Shown: positions 63,998 through 64,000 of the stretch, piece by piece
How the letters are laid out: the number at the start of each line of letters is the position of its first letter
Position numbering within the stretch: the stretch's first letter is position 1
From: JANQFV01 sp964468185
GTDB lineage: Bacteria > Planctomycetota > Phycisphaerae > UBA1845 > Fen-1342
Reading direction: 5' to 3'
Length of the DNA stretch: 64,000 nt
NCBI GenBank assembly: GCA_964468185.1
Contig: CAYXTR010000026.1
Span: forward strand, 1 to 64,000
Notes under the pieces: model-generated
What the model was told of the DNA's origin: nothing
Database searches by the model: none
The model's input: only the letters and a program-made list of their open reading frames with translations
Program-made: the position numbers and the translations under genes

Positions 63998-64000
63998 TCT

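Overview
The window looks like chromosomal DNA of a high-GC planctomycete, probably from or near the Phycisphaerae. This is inferred from gene content, not from a marker gene. The clues are several secreted proteins ending in the planctomycete-style dockerin-like tail (GDMNCDG.VDFDDI), a PEP-CTERM pentapeptide protein, DUF11 surface repeats, a planctomycete-style pseudopilin and many small lipoproteins. Nearly all genes are intact. I saw no phage, integrase, transposase or CRISPR array.

Layout. 1-15.6 kb: an alkaline-phosphatase/sulfatase-fold membrane enzyme, tRNA-Arg(ACG), tRNA-Leu(GAG), a SurA/PpiC-type lipoprotein, an RND efflux pair, class I fumarase alpha subunit, a methyltransferase, a glycosyltransferase, a lipoprotein hydrolase, ribulokinase, a bifunctional-nuclease-domain protein and tRNA-Arg(CCG). 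15.7-25.0 kb: two divergent operons encode four multihaem c-type cytochromes (8+8+4+12 haem motifs), two NHL beta-propellers (one fused to a cytochrome) and a large predicted beta-barrel. This is a good candidate for a trans-envelope electron conduit. 25-38.3 kb: a TM/coiled-coil protein, a CoA-disulfide reductase with a rhodanese domain, a subtilase and a phosphoesterase (both with dockerin-like tails), the tyrA/aroC divergent pair, a thioredoxin-like protein and a MoxR ATPase. 38.3-39.6 kb: an unusual gene-poor stretch with three minus-strand intrinsic terminators and repeated CCU (anti-Shine-Dalgarno-like) tracts, read here as tandem small RNAs. 39.6-44 kb: a DUF11 lipoprotein, a DUF1328 membrane peptide, two tiny acidic lipoproteins and cardiolipin synthase. 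44-47.7 kb: prpD-citrate synthase-prpB (methylcitrate cycle). 47.8-64 kb: rsgA, a tandem pair of secreted dockerin-like proteins (one with an in-frame UGA), an HD-GYP/PilZ protein, superoxide dismutase, a PEP-CTERM pentapeptide protein, free-methionine sulfoxide reductase, a cobalamin riboswitch with a secreted protein and pseudopilin behind it, a Trm112-like protein with a phosphoesterase, a thioesterase, a cyclophilin and aconitase.

How the genes work together. Fumarase alpha, citrate synthase, aconitase, PrpD and PrpB belong to the TCA and methylcitrate cycles and suggest respiratory growth that includes propionate. The cytochrome locus could export or import electrons across the envelope. 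SOD, methionine sulfoxide reductase and the CoA-disulfide/rhodanese enzyme cover oxidative and sulfur stress. The four observations most worth following are the porin-cytochrome locus, the UGA codon that aligns with a cysteine in the neighbouring paralogue, the anti-SD small-RNA region, and the B12 riboswitch controlling a dockerin-like surface protein.
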